The notes under the pieces: model-generated
The model's input: the letters and a program-made list of their open reading frames with translations, nothing else
Told to the model about the DNA's origin: nothing
Databases searched by the model: none
In this document: one piece after another, positions 35,918 to 45,116 of the stretch
Numbering within the stretch: the stretch's first letter is position 1
Layout: each line of letters begins with the position of its first letter
Made by a program: the position numbers and the translations under genes
NCBI GenBank assembly: GCA_903837285.1
Contig: CAILUD010000040.1
Span: 1 to 64,000 of the forward strand
DNA: 64,000 bases
Direction: 5' to 3'
Origin: an uncultured Bacteroidota bacterium
GTDB lineage: Bacteria > Bacteroidota > Bacteroidia > Bacteroidales > GWA2-32-17

Positions 35918-36700
35918 ATGAAAACAAAAGAAGAAATAATAGCAAACTGGTTGCCTCGCTATACTGGAAGACCGTTAAATGAATTTGGAGAACTTATTCT
36001 TCTTACTAATTTTCAGCTTTATGTTGAGTTATTTGCTCAATGGCATAACGTTCCTATTGTTGGTTTAAATAAACCTATGCCAAATGCTAGTGCTGATGGA
36101 ATTACAATAATAAACTTTGGAATGGGTAGTCCGAATGCTGCAACAGTAATGGATTTATTGGGAGCTATTCATCCAAAAGGAGTTTTATTTCTTGGGAAAT
36201 GCGGTGGCATTAAAAAGAAAAATCAATTAGGCGACCTTATTTTACCTATTGCTGCAATTAGAAGTGAAGGAACATCAAATGATTATTTACCACCCGAAAT
36301 CCCTGCTTTACCAGCATTCTCGTTGCAACGTGCAGTGTCTTCGGCTATACGCGATCACCAGCGCGATTATTGGACAGGAACAGTATTTACTACAAATAAA
36401 AGAGTATGGGAGCATGATGACAGGTTTAAGAGATATCTTGAAAAAACCCGTGCAATGGCTATTGATATGGAAACTGCCACAATTTTTGTTGTTGGTTTTG
36501 CAAACGGAATTTCAACAGGTGCATTACTCTTAGTATCTGATCAGCCAATGATTTCAACAGGAATTAAAACTGCTGAAAGTGATCAAAAAGTAACAGAAAA
36601 ATTTGTTGAAGATCATATAAAAATTGGTATCGATGCTTTAAAAGAAATCAGAAATGATGGTCGTTCTGTAAAGCATCTTCGTTTTGATGATGCGTTTTAA
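35918..36700 (+). CDS. amn: AMP nucleosidase (short form)
   Basis: 260 aa. It hydrolyses AMP to adenine and ribose-5-phosphate. This is the single-domain form found in Bacteroidota, about half the length of E. coli Amn, with the nucleoside phosphorylase fold. Motifs: IINFGMGSPNAATVMDLLGAIHPKGVLFLGKCGGIK, LGDLILPIAAIRSEGTSNDYLPPE, and AIDMETATIFVVGFANGISTGALLLVSDQP. It is followed after two bases by holA, so they form an operon. Confidence 0.93.
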   Translation: MKTKEEIIANWLPRYTGRPLNEFGELILLTNFQLYVELFAQWHNVPIVGLNKPMPNASADGITIINFGMGSPNAATVMDLLGAIHPKGVLFLGKCGGIKKKNQLGDLILPIAAIRSEGTSNDYLPPEIPALPAFSLQRAVSSAIRDHQRDYWTGTVFTTNKRVWEHDDRFKRYLEKTRAMAIDMETATIFVVGFANGISTGALLLVSDQPMISTGIKTAESDQKVTEKFVEDHIKIGIDALKEIRNDGRSVKHLRFDDAF

Positions 36701-36702
36701 TT

Positions 36703-37740
36703 ATGACTTACGAGCAAATAATAAAGGAACTTAACAATAAGATTTATAAACCCATTTATTATTTAATGGGTGACGAAGCTTATTATATAGATAAGGTTAC
36801 CGATTATATTGCTAACAATGTGCTTACAGAAGCAGAACGCTCATTTAATCAAACTGTTTTATATGGTAAGGATATTGATTTGGGCGCAGTAATTACAACG
36901 TCACGTCGTTTTCCAATGATGTCAAATTATCAGGTTGTTATTATTAAAGAGGCACAGAATATAAAGGGAATTGATGGGAGCGATGGACCGGGGAAAAGTA
37001 AAAAACCAAATTCATTTCTTTTATATGCCGAAAACCCTCCTAAATCTACAATACTTGTCATAAATTTAAAATATAAATCATTAGAAAAAAATCGCAAACT
37101 TTATAAATTACTCGAAAAAACCGGAGTTATTTTAGATAGCAAAAAACTTTATGATAACAAATTACCTGAATGGATTTCGGGATATGTTGCTCAAAAACAA
37201 TTAAAAATTGATCCAACAGCAGCAAATTTAATAGCAGAAAGTCTGGGAAGTGATTTATGTAAAATTGCGAACGAAATTGATAAACTTTTTATAGTATTGC
37301 CAAAAGATATAAAGACGATTACTTCTGATTATGTTGAAAAATATATTGGTATCAGTAAAGAGTTTAATAATTTTGAATTGCAGAGAGCGATAGGATTTAA
37401 AGAATTTTTAAAAGCAAATAGAATTGTTAATCATTTTGGAAAAAACATAAATGATAATCCTATACAATTTACTATAAAAGTATTATTTGACTATTTTGTT
37501 AAGATTTTAATTTATCATAGTTCTCAAAATAAATCAAGAGAAGTACTGGCTCCTGCAATGGGGGTTAATCCTTTTTTTATTGAAGAGTATGCAAAGTCTG
37601 CAAGAAATTATTCTGTACAAAAAGTAGTGCAAAATATAAGCATAATAAGACAATTTGATTTAAAGTCTAAAGGCGTAAATTCTGGACGAACAGAACCTGC
37701 TGAACTTTTAAAAGAATTAGTTTTTAGATTAATGCATTAG
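36703..37740 (+). CDS. holA: DNA polymerase III delta subunit
   Basis: 345-aa clamp-loader subunit that opens the beta clamp during replication. The N-terminal PIYYLMGDEAYYIDKVTDYI is the family signature, followed by FPMMSNYQVVIIKEAQNI and the degenerate AAA+ region. The C-terminal domain contains LQRAIGFKEFLKANRIVNHFGKN and ends with ELLKELVFRLMH. Full length. Two bases after amn, on the same strand. Confidence 0.92.
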   Translation: MTYEQIIKELNNKIYKPIYYLMGDEAYYIDKVTDYIANNVLTEAERSFNQTVLYGKDIDLGAVITTSRRFPMMSNYQVVIIKEAQNIKGIDGSDGPGKSKKPNSFLLYAENPPKSTILVINLKYKSLEKNRKLYKLLEKTGVILDSKKLYDNKLPEWISGYVAQKQLKIDPTAANLIAESLGSDLCKIANEIDKLFIVLPKDIKTITSDYVEKYIGISKEFNNFELQRAIGFKEFLKANRIVNHFGKNINDNPIQFTIKVLFDYFVKILIYHSSQNKSREVLAPAMGVNPFFIEEYAKSARNYSVQKVVQNISIIRQFDLKSKGVNSGRTEPAELLKELVFRLMH

Positions 37741-37766
37741 AAATGCATTAAAGCAGTTGATTAATC

Positions 37767-38984
37767 TTAGTTACTTAAAAAAGTTATATAAATACCAGTA
37801 ATAATCGCTGTTGTAATTACACCACTAATATTGGCTCCAATAGCATTTGGTAAAATAAAAGCTTTAGGATTAACTTTTGAAACTTCCTTTTGTGCAACTT
37901 TAGCAGTAGTTGGGACACAGCTAACAGCCGCAATTCCTATAGTAGGATTGAATTTTTTGCCTGAGGTCCAATATAAAATATAACCGCCAAGTATGCCTCC
38001 AACACCTGATAATAATAGAGCAATTATTCCCAAAACTAATAAAATAAGAATTTTAGGATCTAATAACAAATTAGCATCACATAAAACTCCTAATAACAAT
38101 CCTAATAAAAATGTTGATCCATAAAGCAATGGACCTGTTATAAAATTATATATATGTGTTAAGCCCGATTCTCTTATTGCTACTCCAACAAAAAGTGACA
38201 AAAATAGTGGTGATGCTACCGGAAACAAAAAGCAAAGAATTATACACATAGCAACAGCAAAAGTAAGCTTCATGCTAGAGTTAATTGGTTTTTTATTTCT
38301 TCTTTTTGGTGCTTCTGGTTTTATTCCTCTGATATGTTTTGGGATCATTAATCTTATAAGATAAGGGTAACCGCCATAAGTTAAACCAAGATATAAATAA
38401 GCAACAACTGTTATTGGTACAAAAAGGTGTTTTGCAAGACTTAATGATGTAAACAAAACCATTGGACCATCGGCACCACCAACCATGGCAATTGATGCCG
38501 ATTCTTTGAGTGTTAGTCCAAATAAAACAGCAATTGGGATTGTTAAAAAGGTGCCTAACTCGCCAAACATTGCTAAAAACATACTTTCAAACGGACGATC
38601 TAATAAATAGCTAACATCGAGCAAAGCGCCTATCCCCATGAAGACAAAACATGCAATAAGGCCATTACTAAACATAAAAACATAAATTGGCTGCAAAAAG
38701 TCAATCTGCATTATATTCATTAGCTCATCCGGTTCGCTAATTAATGGATCAAGAAATAAGTTGCCCATTGTACCATCTGGCAAAAACATTACACTTGCAT
38801 TTATTGCCGACATACCTATTCCCATTGGTATCATTAATAATGGCTCAAGAATTCCTTTCTTACCAAGGTAAACCAATAATGCTCCTAATAAAATGAGAAG
38901 TATTCTAACTATAGCTAACATTGGTTCAGAATTGGCAATAGTACCAAACCCCTGAAACAATTTAAAAAAATCAATGCTTTCCAT
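37767..38984 (-). CDS. oadB: Sodium-pumping decarboxylase beta subunit
   Basis: 405-aa integral membrane protein of the OadB/MmdB/GcdB family, which couples carboxybiotin decarboxylation to Na+ export. Many hydrophobic segments. Key conserved stretches: MLPMGIGM-like LLMIPMGIGMSAINASVM, SIAMVGGADGPMVLFTSLSLAKHL with the essential Asp, and KVNPKAFILPNAIGANISGVITTAI at the C-terminus. Only a small membrane protein accompanies it; the carboxyltransferase and biotin-carrier subunits are not in this window, so its substrate (oxaloacetate or methylmalonyl-CoA) cannot be inferred. Confidence 0.93.
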   Translation of the reverse strand: MESIDFFKLFQGFGTIANSEPMLAIVRILLILLGALLVYLGKKGILEPLLMIPMGIGMSAINASVMFLPDGTMGNLFLDPLISEPDELMNIMQIDFLQPIYVFMFSNGLIACFVFMGIGALLDVSYLLDRPFESMFLAMFGELGTFLTIPIAVLFGLTLKESASIAMVGGADGPMVLFTSLSLAKHLFVPITVVAYLYLGLTYGGYPYLIRLMIPKHIRGIKPEAPKRRNKKPINSSMKLTFAVAMCIILCFLFPVASPLFLSLFVGVAIRESGLTHIYNFITGPLLYGSTFLLGLLLGVLCDANLLLDPKILILLVLGIIALLLSGVGGILGGYILYWTSGKKFNPTIGIAAVSCVPTTAKVAQKEVSKVNPKAFILPNAIGANISGVITTAIITGIYITFLSN

Positions 38985-39021
38985 TATTTAATCTTGTATT
39001 AAAATTGCTCGAACAGCATAT

Positions 39022-39315
39022 TTAGCGGGATTCATTAGCAGGAATAAAATGATCATTAATTCCTTTATAAAAATCTATTAAATCGCAATCCACTTCTTCT
39101 TCGCTGGCCTTAGCTAATGAATAAATATTATGATTGTGAATATTATGAATTCGTCTGGCTCTTTTAACTATTATTTTTGCTTTTTCGTCGAATAAGCTAT
39201 TAAGAACAACAGAAGTTAGCATTTTACGAATCATAAATATTATTACTGCAACTATCATTGCAATAATAAACGAAAAGCCAAACATTATTAATGTTTTTAT
39301 ATATACATCACTCAT
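39022..39315 (-). CDS. Small single-span membrane protein, possible gamma-type subunit
   Basis: 97 aa with one N-terminal membrane helix (IMFGFSFIIAMIVAVIIFMI) and a basic, His-rich cytoplasmic part (RARRIHNIHNHNIYSLAK), ending acidic. Position 37 bases upstream of oadB and topology resemble the gamma subunit (OadG) of sodium-pumping decarboxylases. The sequence is not close enough for a firm identification. The His cluster could bind a metal, as Zn binding is known for OadG, but that is an inference. Confidence 0.6.
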   Translation of the reverse strand: MSDVYIKTLIMFGFSFIIAMIVAVIIFMIRKMLTSVVLNSLFDEKAKIIVKRARRIHNIHNHNIYSLAKASEEEVDCDLIDFYKGINDHFIPANESR

Positions 39316-39497
39316 TATTTATTTGTAATTTACGTTCATAATAAACTACAAAATTATCTTATTGGAGATTTTAAAAGAATGATTTTTACTTCTCAAATAT
39401 ATACTATAAAGCCAATTTAGCTATATTTAAAGAACTATATAATATTAGTTGGTAAGCAATACGAATTTTAATGTTCTTATTTTAAGTGTTAAATATA

Positions 39498-41873
39498 TTA
39501 TTCAACTATCATTCTTCCTGTAATACTTTTTCCTTTTTTTCGATTTATCTGAATAAAATATAGTCCAGGAGTATATTCTGAAATTGCTAGTTTAATCTGG
39601 TTTTCAGTACTAATTGAGTTTACTGAATGAATTATTTTTCCTTGTATGTCAACTACTTTTAATTCGTCGCCTGATTTAAAGTCGTATTTTATTGTACAGG
39701 TTTGGCTTGCAGGATTAGGGATAATTCTAATTTCATTATTTGAATCAATATAGTTACTTCCTGTGCTATGATATAATTGCCAGTTTCTTATGCCGAATGC
39801 ATATTCGCCTGTTTTTATACTGTCTGATATAATATAGCCTAATGAATTTGTTCCTGTTCTTGTGCTTGGAACAATATTCCAGTCTGATGAAGTTCCTTGA
39901 CGATATAATAAAACAATAGAATCTGCAACATTTGTTAAAAGCTGCTGATCGAGGTATCCATTATTTATACTACTTAATTTACTGAAATAGAATTTACCTT
40001 TCATAACAAAATTACCCGGAAAAAGGCCATCAATTTTCCAATATCTTTCATGTGAAATAATAACACCAGGGATTGGGGTTTTAAAATCATCAGGTGCAAC
40101 CCAGTTGTGCTCAGCGCGTACAAATGCTGAGTCTGTAACATTAGATACAACTCCAGTAAAATATGTTTGATCGAAACTATATGTGCCAATTGTTTTTATT
40201 GTTTTATATGTGTCGCTTGTTGCATCGTCGGTTTTTTCATATAAATCCATAAATGTACAAACTGGCATAAAAGGTATTGTATAAGTGGCAGAACCCAATC
40301 CGCCTGAAATATCTATTATTCTGGAGGTTTTATTCCATAAGCTATCTATAAAAGTAATTTCTAATCTATTGCCATTTGAGTATGATGATCGTCCACGCAA
40401 TTTTTCGCGAACGTATACTGTAACATCAAAGTTTGATGCATTTGGAACAAAGTTAAATGAGTCGACTGCAAAATGTGGAAAGCCAGAAGTAAAAACCCAG
40501 TTGTCAAAAAACCCACTTAAATCCATGCCAGATCTGGTGCTTAAATAATCGCGCATTTGTGCTGAACTTATATCTTTAAATTTAAAAGTTTCAAGCATGT
40601 CTTTTACACATGCGTAAAAAAGGCTGTCTCCTATATGTGATCTAAGAGTTTGAACTACCAAACTTCCTTTATCATATGAAGACGATCCATAAGTTATGCT
40701 ATCTGGTACCTGGTTTAATGTTACGTAGTCACCTTCTTCGATTTGGTTATATCTAAGTACTTTATTTAATTTTACGCGTTTATTTGTTAAGAAAGTGTTT
40801 TTCCCAAAAAATGCTTCTTCATAAACCATTTCCGAAAATGTTGCCCACCCTTCATTTATCCACATATCCTGTGCGGTGCTGCACGTTATTAAATTCCCAA
40901 ACCAAGAATGAGCAAGCTCGTGTGTGTAAAGTCCTTCATAAGAGGTGTTTCCATTAATACAAAAATTTGGATATGCAACAGATGTGGCATGTTCCATGGC
41001 ACCTGAGTCAAAATCAACGCCTACATAACCAACGCGCTCCCATCTGTATGGACCAAATTTACTTTCGAATAATGTTAAAATATTCTTTAAATTAACAAAA
41101 GACAGAACAGCTCTTAATGAATCCTGTTGTCTTACCCAAAGTTGAATAGGAATTATTCCTTGTAATCCAGCAAATGTATCAGGAACTAAAACATAATCAT
41201 CAACTGCAACTGAAGCCAGATAGGTAGGAATTTCGTTTGCAATTGCCCAATGAAATTCACTTTTCCCGGTACACATACAATTTGTATCTTTACCTAACAA
41301 CGTGCCATTGCAAACAGCAACATGCCCTGAAGTTGCCTGAACAAGTATCCTGAAATCATATGTTGCTCTGTCGGTAAAATTATCATTGCAGGGAAACCAA
41401 CATCTTCCAAAATTATGGGGAATAGCTTCAAAACCTACCCCAAGATTATATGCAGAATGCGATGTAAATTTAAAACCGCCCCAATGACTTGCTCCGGGAT
41501 CTTCCTGAGGATATCCATAATAATGTACCGAAACATTTAAAGTGTCATTTAAGTGAGCAACTTGTGAAAGTGGGAGAGAAAGCAATGTGTCGTCATAATC
41601 CCAGGTAAGTTGTTTGTTTCCGTTAATGATTACAGAGTCAATAAAAAAAGATAATAAATCAAGTTGTATATTATGTAAATTATCTATTTTAGGTACAATT
41701 TTTAATTCTGTATAGCCCGTAATAAATTTATTAGTAATGTCAGTAATGTCCAGATGAATATTGTAATGTAATACATTTATTGAATCGGCGTGATATGATT
41801 TTTGAGAAAAACCGGTTGTGTTAATTATCAACAATAAAAAAATTGCGATAAATAATTTTGCTTTAGGTTTCAT
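39498..41873 (-). CDS. Secreted M1-family aminopeptidase with T9SS sorting domain
   Basis: About 791 aa from ATG 41873, giving signal peptide MKPKAKLFIAIFLLLIINTTGFSQ; a longer frame reaches 41909. Gluzincin motif HELAHSWFGN with the third zinc ligand in NEGWATFSE, and the substrate-binding loop reads GAMEHATS where classical enzymes have GAMEN. The C-terminal 75 residues (IIPNPASQTCTIKYDF to GRMIVE) are a type A T9SS sorting domain, so it is likely surface exposed or released. It probably trims N-terminal residues from external peptides. It stands alone; the 182 bases downstream hold no gene. Confidence 0.92.
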   Translation of the reverse strand: MKPKAKLFIAIFLLLIINTTGFSQKSYHADSINVLHYNIHLDITDITNKFITGYTELKIVPKIDNLHNIQLDLLSFFIDSVIINGNKQLTWDYDDTLLSLPLSQVAHLNDTLNVSVHYYGYPQEDPGASHWGGFKFTSHSAYNLGVGFEAIPHNFGRCWFPCNDNFTDRATYDFRILVQATSGHVAVCNGTLLGKDTNCMCTGKSEFHWAIANEIPTYLASVAVDDYVLVPDTFAGLQGIIPIQLWVRQQDSLRAVLSFVNLKNILTLFESKFGPYRWERVGYVGVDFDSGAMEHATSVAYPNFCINGNTSYEGLYTHELAHSWFGNLITCSTAQDMWINEGWATFSEMVYEEAFFGKNTFLTNKRVKLNKVLRYNQIEEGDYVTLNQVPDSITYGSSSYDKGSLVVQTLRSHIGDSLFYACVKDMLETFKFKDISSAQMRDYLSTRSGMDLSGFFDNWVFTSGFPHFAVDSFNFVPNASNFDVTVYVREKLRGRSSYSNGNRLEITFIDSLWNKTSRIIDISGGLGSATYTIPFMPVCTFMDLYEKTDDATSDTYKTIKTIGTYSFDQTYFTGVVSNVTDSAFVRAEHNWVAPDDFKTPIPGVIISHERYWKIDGLFPGNFVMKGKFYFSKLSSINNGYLDQQLLTNVADSIVLLYRQGTSSDWNIVPSTRTGTNSLGYIISDSIKTGEYAFGIRNWQLYHSTGSNYIDSNNEIRIIPNPASQTCTIKYDFKSGDELKVVDIQGKIIHSVNSISTENQIKLAISEYTPGLYFIQINRKKGKSITGRMIVE

Positions 41874-42084
41874 TGTACGTAGGTTATTATTTAATACAAA
41901 TTTAAGCAATAACAGTTGATTTAAGATTTTATTCTTTTGAAATTTTAATTTGGGTAAAATCGATTATGGCTACCTTGCATTTATTTGTTTAGAAATAAAA
42001 AGTGGTTAGTACGCCGCAGCCGGTGGGCACTAACTGCAGAAATGGAGTTAGTTAATTACAATTTAAAATTACATAAAACAATAA

Positions 42085-42108
42085 AACCCCACCGTTTCCG
42101 GTGAGGTT
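42085..42108 (-). terminator. Rho-independent terminator with GAAA loop
   Basis: On the minus strand AACCTCACCG and CGGTGGGGTT form a ten-pair stem (one G-U) closed by GAAA, followed by a T-rich stretch. It lies 33 bases past the RRM gene stop. Confidence 0.8.
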
Positions 42109-42140
42109 AATTTATATTGAAATTAAACTTTTATTAAAGA

Positions 42141-42497
42141 TTAAAATCTACGATTGCCACCTTCTCTATTGTAGCCACCGCCGCCGCCGTTGTCTCTATG
42201 ACCACCGCCGCCGTTACCGCCTCTGTAGTCACCTCTTGGTGGACGACTGCCTTCTTTTTTCTCTTCAGCTTTATTTACAACAATTTTACGGCCACCGATT
42301 TCAGCTCCGTTCAATTCGTTAATAGCTTTTTGAGCTGATTCGTCATCAGACATTTCAATAAACCCAAAACCTTTGCTTCTTCCTGAGAATTTGTCAGTAA
42401 TGATCTTTACAGATGTTACTTCACCGTATTCTTCAAAAAATTCTTTTAATTCAGTTTCCTTTACGCTAAAGGGAAGACTTCCAACAAAAATGTTCAT
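42141..42497 (-). CDS. RRM-type RNA-binding protein with glycine-rich tail
   Basis: 118 aa. One RNA-recognition motif: RNP2 is IFVGSL (residues 3-8) and RNP1 is KGFGFIEM (about 42-49). The tail (from about residue 83) is Arg/Gly-rich (RGGNGGGGHRDNGGGGGYNREGG), as in small bacterial and cyanobacterial Rbp proteins and FUS-like low-complexity regions. It probably binds single-stranded RNA or acts as an RNA chaperone. Bacteroidota lack many classical chaperones such as Hfq in some lineages, and proteins of this type have been proposed to fill that role. Monocistronic, with a strong terminator. Confidence 0.93.
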   Translation of the reverse strand: MNIFVGSLPFSVKETELKEFFEEYGEVTSVKIITDKFSGRSKGFGFIEMSDDESAQKAINELNGAEIGGRKIVVNKAEEKKEGSRPPRGDYRGGNGGGGHRDNGGGGGYNREGGNRRF

Positions 42498-42593
42498 AAT
42501 TACCTTGTTAATTTAAATGAATAAAAATTTTGTCAAAAATAAGCTATTTTTAATTAAAAAACGATTGTTAGTAAATATTTAATAAAAAAAGTT

Positions 42594-42824
42594 TTAATAC
42601 TGATATTTTTTACTGTCAACAGTAACTTCAATTATATCAGAATATGACAAAATCTCAATGCAGCCATTGGATTCGTTGTGAGCGACAAATCCATTATCGT
42701 TAAAAGACTTATAATCATTTATAGGAATAAAATATATAAAACTTTTTGTTTTTAGCAGAAATTGATGCTTTGCTTCAATCAAAAGCTTCGAAAATTCCTT
42801 ATATGTGAATTTATTTGTTGTCAT
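42594..42824 (-). CDS. Small protein of unknown function
   Basis: 76 aa, MTTNKFTYKEFSKLLIEA to DSKKYQY. No signal peptide or membrane helix. An N-terminal helix-like segment is followed by beta-like stretches (SFIYFIPIND, GCIEILSYSDIIEVTVD). Not recognised. It reads like a real gene because it fills an otherwise empty interval with an ATG start and neighbour-like codon use, but no motif confirms it. Confidence 0.5.
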   Translation of the reverse strand: MTTNKFTYKEFSKLLIEAKHQFLLKTKSFIYFIPINDYKSFNDNGFVAHNESNGCIEILSYSDIIEVTVDSKKYQY

Positions 42825-42923
42825 CTAAGAATATTTATACTAACTAAACGAAAAAAGATGAATTTTGTTTGTGAAGTTACAAATAATATTTAGTCTTATT
42901 ATTTCATCTATATGTTTTAAAAT

Positions 42924-42931
42924 TAACTTTG
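42924..42931 (+). promoter_or_regulatory. -7 promoter element abutting the start codon (TAACTTTG)
   Basis: TAACTTTG fits TAnnTTTG and ends only 4 bases before ATG 42936 of the DUF58 gene. If it is used, transcription would begin at or within a few bases of the start codon, giving a leaderless or nearly leaderless mRNA. Confidence 0.55.
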
Positions 42932-42935
42932 CATT

Positions 42936-43868
42936 ATGCAAAATGCTTCGTATCCTTTAAAGCTTGATCAGATTCACGAACTAGACAATTTGGAATTAGT
43001 TGCTGGTAGCGTAGTTGAAGGGTTTATTACAGGATTACACAAAAGTCCTTTTCATGGCTTTTCGGTAGAATTTGCTGAACACCGAATATATAATACAGGT
43101 GAGAGTACCAGGCATGTTGATTGGAAACTTTTTGGAAGAACAGATAAATTATTTGTAAAAAAGTTTGAGGAAGAAACAAATCTTAGAAGCTACATAGTAA
43201 TTGATACTTCATCTTCAATGCTTTTTCCATATAAGGATAATAAAAAGGTGTCTAAACTTACTTTTTCTGTTGTTTCGGCAGCTGCAATTATTAATTTGTT
43301 ACGCCGACAACGTGATGCTGTAGGGCTAACGCTTTTTAGTAATGAAATTGATTTGCAAACTCCATCACGCTTATCTTCTGTTCATGCGAGACATCTTTTT
43401 AATGAGCTCCAAAAGCTTATTAGTCCAGATTTTACTGCTTTAAAACGTACAACTTCTGCGGCAAAATCGTTGCATTTAATTGCCGAAAACACACATAAAC
43501 GTTCGCTGATAATACTTTTTACCGATATGATTTCTTCTGAAGATCCTGAGGAAATATTTGCTGCACTTCAGCATTTAAGGCATAAAAAGCATGATGTAAT
43601 ATTATTTCATGTTATTGATAAAAAATTGGAACAGGATTTTTCATTCGGTAACAGGCCATTCCGTTTTATAGATATGGAAACAGGAGTAGAGTTAAAGCTT
43701 AACCCTAATAATATTAGAGAAGAATATACTATTGCAATGAATAAATTTATGAGTCAGCTAAAATTAAAGTGCGGACAGTATAATATTGATTTAGTAGAAG
43801 CTGATATTAATGAGAATTTTAGCGAAGTGCTTCAACCTTTTATTCTGAAGAGAGGTAAGTTATTTTAG
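42936..43868 (+). CDS. DUF58 domain protein
   Basis: 310-aa cytoplasmic protein. GFSVEFAEHRIYNTGESTRHVDWKLFGRTDKLFVKKFEEETNLRSYIVIDTSSSM contains the two DUF58 hallmarks: the Y-x-G/S-x-DxR-x-IDW-like segment and a VWA-like MIDAS start (DTSSS). LIILFTDMISSEDPEEI gives the later MIDAS aspartate. Such proteins normally act with MoxR AAA+ ATPases in chaperone-like assembly, but no MoxR gene lies nearby. The conserved N-terminus supports ATG 42936 despite its closeness to the promoter. Confidence 0.9.
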   Translation: MQNASYPLKLDQIHELDNLELVAGSVVEGFITGLHKSPFHGFSVEFAEHRIYNTGESTRHVDWKLFGRTDKLFVKKFEEETNLRSYIVIDTSSSMLFPYKDNKKVSKLTFSVVSAAAIINLLRRQRDAVGLTLFSNEIDLQTPSRLSSVHARHLFNELQKLISPDFTALKRTTSAAKSLHLIAENTHKRSLIILFTDMISSEDPEEIFAALQHLRHKKHDVILFHVIDKKLEQDFSFGNRPFRFIDMETGVELKLNPNNIREEYTIAMNKFMSQLKLKCGQYNIDLVEADINENFSEVLQPFILKRGKLF

Positions 43869-43899
43869 TGCTTTTTTGTAATTCTATAACGAAGAACAG

Positions 43900-43980
43900 T
43901 TTCTTACGAAGTAAAATCTATATTCTAAACCAGATCCTTCATTCCGTTACACTTCTCCGCCGCGGCGGACAGGATGACAA
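43900..43980. repeat. Degenerate palindromic repeat with embedded GC-rich 14-mer
   Basis: Member of the 12.3 kb repeat family in the opposite orientation: TTCTTACGAAGTAAAATCTA on the left, AGATCCTTCATTCCGTTACA and AGGATGACA on the right. The right arm is split by the perfect palindrome TCCGCCGCGGCGGA (43957-43970), the same 14-mer as at 2632-2645. It lies between the convergent DUF58 and ribF genes. Confidence 0.7.
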
Positions 43981-43996
43981 AATAACTGGTTTGATT

Positions 43997-44971
43997 TTAC
44001 ATTAAAGAATCTGGCATTTTGGGAATCGAGAGAAGAAGTTTTTGAGAATTTTCTTTATCAATTTTTAATTGATCGGTTAATTCTTTCAGGCCATTAAATT
44101 TTATTTCGGCTCTTAATTTTTCAATAAAATAAATTCTTATTGGCATATTATATATGTCTCTCGAAAAATTAAAGAGATTTATTTCTATTGTCTTTTTGTG
44201 AGTTTGATTTTCAATTGTTGGTCTAAAGCCAATATTTAGCATGCCAGGGTAAATTATTCCCTCAAGCTCAGCGTATGCAGCATATACTCCATTTGAAGGA
44301 AGTAATTTTAATTCATCGTTTAATTTAATGTTAGCGGTTGGAAACCCAATTTTTCTTCCATTTTTTAATCCTTCAACTACATTTCCGGAAATAAAATAAT
44401 CGTAACCTAACATTTTGTTTGCTTGGTTAATATCTCCAATTTCGAGTGCGTTGCGAATTTTTGTTGAGCTAACATTCAGGCCATTAAAATCTAACGCTTC
44501 AACTTTGTGTAATTCAAAATCGAATTGCTTTGCAAATTCTCCCAAAGTGTCGAATTTTCCAGTGCGTTCTTTGCCAAATTGATGATCGTAGCCCACAACT
44601 AAAGTTTTAACACCTATTTTATCTACTAATATATTTTTAATATACTCTTCTGAACTTAAGTTTGCAAAATCTTTAGTAAAAGTTTGGCAGTATACATATT
44701 CAATGCCTAATCGGCTCATTAAAAGCCTCTTTTCTTCGAGAGTATTTAATAGGTTAAAGGTCCCTTTTCCTAATACGTGACGGGGGTGTGGCCAAAAAGT
44801 AAAAATAACAGGAGTTCCATTTTTTTGTTTTGCAATTGAAATAGTTTGCGATATAACTTTTTGATGACCAAGATGCAATCCATCAAAAGTTCCTGTAGTA
44901 ATTACAGGATGTTTCAACTTTAAGATTTCTCCGTTTTCTATTATTATCACGTTAAAAAATTTAAAATACAA
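43997..44971 (-). CDS. ribF: Bifunctional riboflavin kinase/FAD synthetase
   Basis: 324-aa enzyme making FMN and then FAD. The N-terminal nucleotidyltransferase domain begins VITTGTFDGLHLGHQKVI (HxGH motif), with VVGYDHQFGKERTGKF and NVSSTKIRNAL. The C-terminal flavokinase domain has GRKIGFPTANIKL and GVYAAYAELEG, then IEINLFNF. Full length. The ATG at 44971 gives a lead of about 20 residues before the conserved region; an internal start is possible but not needed. Confidence 0.95.
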   Translation of the reverse strand: MYFKFFNVIIIENGEILKLKHPVITTGTFDGLHLGHQKVISQTISIAKQKNGTPVIFTFWPHPRHVLGKGTFNLLNTLEEKRLLMSRLGIEYVYCQTFTKDFANLSSEEYIKNILVDKIGVKTLVVGYDHQFGKERTGKFDTLGEFAKQFDFELHKVEALDFNGLNVSSTKIRNALEIGDINQANKMLGYDYFISGNVVEGLKNGRKIGFPTANIKLNDELKLLPSNGVYAAYAELEGIIYPGMLNIGFRPTIENQTHKKTIEINLFNFSRDIYNMPIRIYFIEKLRAEIKFNGLKELTDQLKIDKENSQKLLLSIPKMPDSLM

Positions 44972-45116
44972 AGATAGAACTAAAAATTACTGAAGAAAGC
45001 AACCTCTTTCTATTGAATAATCTTTTTGAAACTGTTTTGATTTTTTTATACTTTGATAGAGATATGATTTTTACCATTTACCTCGCTCTTGCCATAGGCA
45101 TCTATTCGGAAAAGGG

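Noticed and set aside
40981-41000. GAMEH in the T9SS M1 peptidase as a broken active site
   Set aside because: The zinc site is complete, and a His at this position of the exopeptidase loop is, to my knowledge, frequent in Bacteroidota members, so I treat it as a subfamily trait.
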